Shown here: one piece after another, positions 14,025-16,802 of the stretch
Numbering within the stretch: position 1 is the stretch's first letter
How the letters are laid out: each line of letters begins with the position of its first letter
Origin: Lysobacteraceae bacterium
GTDB lineage: Bacteria; Pseudomonadota; Gammaproteobacteria; Xanthomonadales; Xanthomonadaceae
DNA length: 16,802 nucleotides
Direction: 5' to 3'
NCBI GenBank assembly: GCA_027483745.1
Contig: JAIXTZ010000288.1
Span: 1 to 16,802 of the forward strand
Made by a program: the position numbers and the translations under genes
The notes under the pieces: generated by a model
Databases searched by the model: none
What the model was told of the DNA's origin: nothing
The model's input: the letters and a program-made list of their open reading frames with translations, nothing else

Positions 14025-14723
14025 TCAGCGCGTCGCCGGGAGGGCGTTGCGAGGGAATCCGAGGGCGAAGGTTGGTGGGTCGCCTGCGGGGAAGCGCAGG
14101 CTGAGCTCCACGTCCAGCGCCTTGCCGCAGCCGATCACGTTCCACATCTCCACGCGGTCGGCGATGGCGGCCGCCGAGCTGGCATCACCGCGCAGCACGG
14201 CCGGTGGAGCGGCGCGCACGTCGATGCGCTCGGGCGTCTCGCAGGCCATCAGCTTCGTGGCCACGGGCAGTATCTCGTCGATGACTTCCCGGCGGGTGTC
14301 TTCGTCGAGCGTCGCGCCGCGCACCGGCAGCACGGGCTCGCCGCGCAAAGTGAAACGAAGCTTGTCGCAGGTGTAGGCCAGCGTGTCCGCATCCGCACCG
14401 GCGTGCTGGCGCCCGGCCTGCTCGCGGATCGCGGCATCGATGCTCTCGCGCGTCTGTGACTGCGCAGCAGCGACGCGTTCGACCAGCGCGGCGGCCTCGG
14501 CGAGGGTCGCGGCGCGGCGTTGCCTCCACTGTGCGAGCTCGGCGTCGAACGGCGCCTCCCGGAACTGGGGCAGGGTGCGGCAGCGGTCGACCAGCGCGGG
14601 GAAGGTGAGGGCTTCCGCATGGCGCTCCACCAGCCGCTGCTGGGCGCGCTCGCCGGCGTGCCCGAGCATGGGCACGGCCAGCATCAGGGCCGCGACGCCC
14701 AACGCCTTGGGGCGCGCCCTCAT
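14025..14723 (-). CDS. Secreted four-cysteine protein of unknown function
   Basis: A 232-residue protein with a signal peptide (cleavage probably after GHA, residue 23). The mature part begins with a helical segment rich in Ala, Arg, Gln and Glu (about 25-105) and ends in a likely strand region with VEMWNVIGCGKALDVELSLRF (191-211; given here as VEMWNVIGCG and KALDVELSLRF). Four cysteines at 48, 119, 161 and 199 could form two disulfides in the periplasm. I recognise no family. The ATG at 14723 shares four bases (ATGA) with the stop of the endonuclease-like lipoprotein gene upstream, so they are co-translated; an in-frame ATG at 14780 would bury the signal peptide. It is the last gene of the bpt transcript. 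Confidence 0.72.
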   Translation of the reverse strand: MRARPKALGVAALMLAVPMLGHAGERAQQRLVERHAEALTFPALVDRCRTLPQFREAPFDAELAQWRQRRAATLAEAAALVERVAAAQSQTRESIDAAIREQAGRQHAGADADTLAYTCDKLRFTLRGEPVLPVRGATLDEDTRREVIDEILPVATKLMACETPERIDVRAAPPAVLRGDASSAAAIADRVEMWNVIGCGKALDVELSLRFPAGDPPTFALGFPRNALPATR

Positions 14724-15964
14724 CGGGCGGGCTCCGCGTTCGCCGCCCTCGCGATGTCGGCCAGTTCGAGGTCCAGCCACACCATCCGATGGTCGCTGGC
14801 ACCGACCCAGTCAGCACCGGGCTGTCCCTTCACCGGCCAGAACACGCCGCTGTCGGTGATCCGCATGCCCACCGAGGGCAGCACGAAGTCGAGGTGCAGG
14901 TTGCCGCTGGCACCGCCGAATTGGCTGGTGTCCTGCGCCGGGTTGCCGCGATGGCGGAGGTTCGCGCCGCCGCGTTCGCGGGCGCTCTGTACGCTGCCTT
15001 CGCTGGTCGGGAAGGCATGGCGGAGCACGCGCGGGTGCTCGATCAGTTCGACGATGGCCTCGTGGTGGCCGTCGCCATCGGTGGGATCGCTGTTGAGGTC
15101 GCCGGCGATGATGAAGCGCTCGCCCTCCGGCAAGCCGCCGCAGCGGCCCTGGTCGTCGCACAGCCAATCGGCGTCACGGTCGTCGAGGTAGTGCCGCCAC
15201 AGCGTCAGCTCGTCGGCGTTGCGCAGCCCGTTGCGGTCCTCGGGGCCGTCGAACACCGGTGGCGTCGGATGCGAGACGAGGAAGTGCACGACGCCGCCCG
15301 GCGTCTGCACCGGCACGTCCCAGTGCGATTTCGATGACAGCCGGAGCTTCGGCCACACCGCGTCGTCGTACCACCAGCGGCCGGTGGCCGGGTCCTTCGG
15401 GCGACGGGCGCCCGGCATCGCCGACCACAGGAGCGTCTGGAACGTGCGCACGGCCGCGGTGTCGATCGGATGGCGCGAGAGCACGAGCATGCCGTACTGC
15501 CCCGGATGCAGGCCGTAGCCGAAGGCATCCTCGCCATGCAGGCGCCCCGGGCCGCCGATGCGCCCGTCGCCATTGAGGTCCATCCCGCTCGGCTCGCCGG
15601 TGTTCACCGGCGCGAGGTAGCGGTACGGGTAGTGGATCGGCGATTCGCCGTGCTGGCCGACCTCGAGGTACTCGCGCTGGAACACGTCGGCCAGCGCGCC
15701 CTTCGCGTCGTAATCGAACTCGTTGAGCAGCAGCAGGTCGGGGCGCTGGCGCTGGATCACCGCGGCGATGTGCCGCGCCTTGGCATCGTGGCCTCCTGCC
15801 AGACGCGCGCGAACGCCGTCCGCCACTTCGGCATACAGCGAGACGTTGTAGGTCGCCACGCGCGGTGGATTGGGCGGATCAGCCATGGCGGGGGTCGTCG
15901 TGCAGCCGGCGAACAGTGTCGCCAAACCCAGCGCCGCCAACGCGGCGCGGAAGAAAACCCTCAT
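14720..15964 (-). CDS. Endonuclease/exonuclease/phosphatase-fold lipoprotein
   Basis: A 414-residue predicted lipoprotein (lipobox LFAGC, Cys21) with the DNase I-like EEP fold, which hydrolyses phosphodiesters or phosphomonoesters with Mg2+. Active-site motifs in order are ATYNVSLY (Asn40), LLLLNEFDYD (Glu82), FIIAGDLNSDP (Asp289, Asn291), HLDFVLPS (Asp359) and GASDHRMVW (Asp391, His392). All are present, so it should be active outside the cytoplasm, possibly on extracellular DNA, nucleotides or phospholipid head groups. A segment at 129-138, DLNGDGRIGG, looks like a calcium-binding EF-hand/dockerin loop inserted in the fold. The start overlaps the bpt stop by four bases (ATGA). Confidence 0.88.
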   Translation of the reverse strand: MRVFFRAALAALGLATLFAGCTTTPAMADPPNPPRVATYNVSLYAEVADGVRARLAGGHDAKARHIAAVIQRQRPDLLLLNEFDYDAKGALADVFQREYLEVGQHGESPIHYPYRYLAPVNTGEPSGMDLNGDGRIGGPGRLHGEDAFGYGLHPGQYGMLVLSRHPIDTAAVRTFQTLLWSAMPGARRPKDPATGRWWYDDAVWPKLRLSSKSHWDVPVQTPGGVVHFLVSHPTPPVFDGPEDRNGLRNADELTLWRHYLDDRDADWLCDDQGRCGGLPEGERFIIAGDLNSDPTDGDGHHEAIVELIEHPRVLRHAFPTSEGSVQSARERGGANLRHRGNPAQDTSQFGGASGNLHLDFVLPSVGMRITDSGVFWPVKGQPGADWVGASDHRMVWLDLELADIARAANAEPAR

Positions 15965-16680
15965 TCACGATCCTCATCGAAAGCAATCCAGTGGCCGTTC
16001 CACAGCCGTTCTAGCGGCTGGAAGCGGCGCTTGTAGTCCATCTTCGGGTGGCCCTTCAGCCAGAACCCGAGGTACAGGTGCGGGCGCGCCGTCGCCGCGG
16101 CCCACGCGATCTGCCCGAGGATGGCCTGCGTCCCGAGGCTGCGGTGCTCATGGGCGGGATCGAAGAAGGTGTAGACCGCCGACAGCGCGTTGGCGGTGAC
16201 GTCGGTGACCGCGACGGCGACCAGCCGGCCATCCAGCCGCCATTCGAAGAAGCGCGTCGGGCTCCAGTCGCCGATCAGGAACTGCTCGAACTCCTCGTGC
16301 GTCGGCTCGGCCATCGGGCTGTCGGGATGGCGGGCGCCGAGGTAACGCGCGTACAGGTCGAACAGTTCGTCACTGCGTCGGGCCGGGCCGACGGTCATCA
16401 CCAGGTCGGCGTTGCGCTTGGCGATGCGGCGCTGCGTGCGGTCGGGCTGGAAGCGGGCCACCGGCAGCCGGATCGGCAGGCAGGCGCTGCAGCTGCCGCA
16501 ATGGGGGCGGTAGACGTGGCGACCGGAGCGACGGAAGCCGAGCGCCAGCGCAGGCTCGTAGACCGCGGCGAGGGCGGGTTCCTGCGGGTCGAGCACGAGG
16601 TCGCGGGCCTGCCGATCGGGCCAATAGCCGCAGGCGTGGGCCTGCGTCAGGTACACCCGGATGTCGGTCAGCGCGCCCAT
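15961..16680 (-). CDS. bpt: Aspartate/glutamate leucyl-transferase (arginyltransferase family) Bpt
   Basis: N-degron enzyme, 239 residues: moves leucine from Leu-tRNA to proteins with N-terminal Asp or Glu, marking them for ClpS/ClpAP. Family motifs are HACGYWPDRQARDLVLD (15-31), the cysteine cluster HCGSCSACLPIR (60-71; Cys61, Cys64, Cys67) and GFWLKGHPKMDYKRRFQPLE (205-224). The length is normal for the family. ATG 16680 was chosen because MGALTDIRVYLTQ matches the usual short N terminus; the in-frame ATG at 16755 would add 25 unlike residues. No ribosome site stands before it, but a -10-like box ends six bases upstream, so the message may be leaderless. It heads an overlapping group with the EEP lipoprotein and the four-cysteine protein. 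Confidence 0.93.
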   Translation of the reverse strand: MGALTDIRVYLTQAHACGYWPDRQARDLVLDPQEPALAAVYEPALALGFRRSGRHVYRPHCGSCSACLPIRLPVARFQPDRTQRRIAKRNADLVMTVGPARRSDELFDLYARYLGARHPDSPMAEPTHEEFEQFLIGDWSPTRFFEWRLDGRLVAVAVTDVTANALSAVYTFFDPAHEHRSLGTQAILGQIAWAAATARPHLYLGFWLKGHPKMDYKRRFQPLERLWNGHWIAFDEDRE

Positions 16681-16686
16681 GGGCCG

Positions 16687-16692
16687 AGTGTA
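16687..16692 (-). promoter_or_regulatory. -10 box implying a leaderless bpt message
   Basis: TACACT on the minus strand (four of six -10 positions) ends six bases before the bpt ATG at 16680, so transcription would start at or next to the A of ATG. No Shine-Dalgarno sequence is present between them. The -35 region is poor. Confidence 0.35.
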
Positions 16693-16773
16693 ACTTCCGG
16701 CACGGGTTTGCCGTCGGGGGAGGGCGGAGGATCGCGGGGTCCCCAGCCTGACCATCCCGCCGCGGAGTGAGCC

Positions 16774-16802
16774 ATGTCGATCGACCGTCGTAACGTCCTG
16801 AA
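16774..16802 (+). CDS. Start of a gene with possible Tat signal (truncated)
   Basis: Only nine whole codons are in the window. They read MSIDRRNVL and the next codon begins AA (Lys or Asn). The paired arginines followed by a hydrophobic position resemble the twin-arginine export motif (RRxFLK), so a folded, cofactor-bearing exported protein is possible. The start has a clear GGAG at 16764-16767, six bases upstream. It is divergent from bpt with a 93-base gap. The product cannot be named. Confidence 0.6.

Noticed and set aside
12409..14376. A 655-codon open frame on the plus strand over purT
   Set aside because: It is the same strand as purT in another frame, dominated by Arg, Pro and Gly, with no domain; purT is unambiguous.

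Overview
This window is a GC-rich (about two thirds G+C by eye), gene-dense stretch of bacterial chromosome. MinC/MinD, a PurT-type formyltransferase, a Bpt-type leucyl-transferase and an SPFH–ribbon-helix-helix pair together suggest a gammaproteobacterium of the Xanthomonadales/Lysobacterales. That assignment rests on protein resemblance and base composition, not on a search. I see no rRNA, tRNA, CRISPR array, insertion sequence, phage gene or integration scar. No gap between genes exceeds about 130 bases.

Layout, left to right. (1) Minus strand, 1-1483: a GNAT acetyltransferase, minC and the first codons of minD (TTG start, cut by the window edge); they look like one transcript that positions the division septum. 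(2) Plus strand, 1611-3412: a DesK/NarL-type histidine kinase and its response regulator, joined by an ATGA overlap. (3) 3538-4653: a single gene for a membrane-anchored protein with an SRPBCC domain and a probable GyrI-like domain, with its own promoter candidate and a strong terminator. (4) 4765-9196: a tight four-gene operon for an ABC-2 exporter of the GldA/GldF/GldG type plus a DUF4340-like lipoprotein, followed closely by an AlkA-like DNA glycosylase (9209-9877). (5) Minus strand, 11750-9858: an SPFH membrane protein, a 61-residue ribbon-helix-helix protein and a VanY-like metallopeptidase without a signal peptide. A perfect AT-rich palindrome lies within the probable promoter of this group. 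(6) Minus strand, 12719-11802: a secreted beta-propeller-like protein. (7) Plus strand, 12815-14023: purT. (8) Minus strand, 16680-14025: bpt, an endonuclease/exonuclease/phosphatase-fold lipoprotein and a small secreted protein with four cysteines, all joined by ATGA overlaps. (9) From 16774 on the plus strand: the start of a gene with a possible twin-arginine signal, cut by the window end.

Most of the window is ordinary housekeeping and envelope biology. The least explained parts are the SPFH–RHH–VanY unit with its palindromic operator candidate, the tethered SRPBCC/GyrI-like fusion, and the bpt-linked secreted proteins. Starts with a -10-like box exactly six bases before ATG (bpt, and less clearly the kinase) hint at leaderless messages. 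Two convergent gene pairs meet with no room for a terminator.
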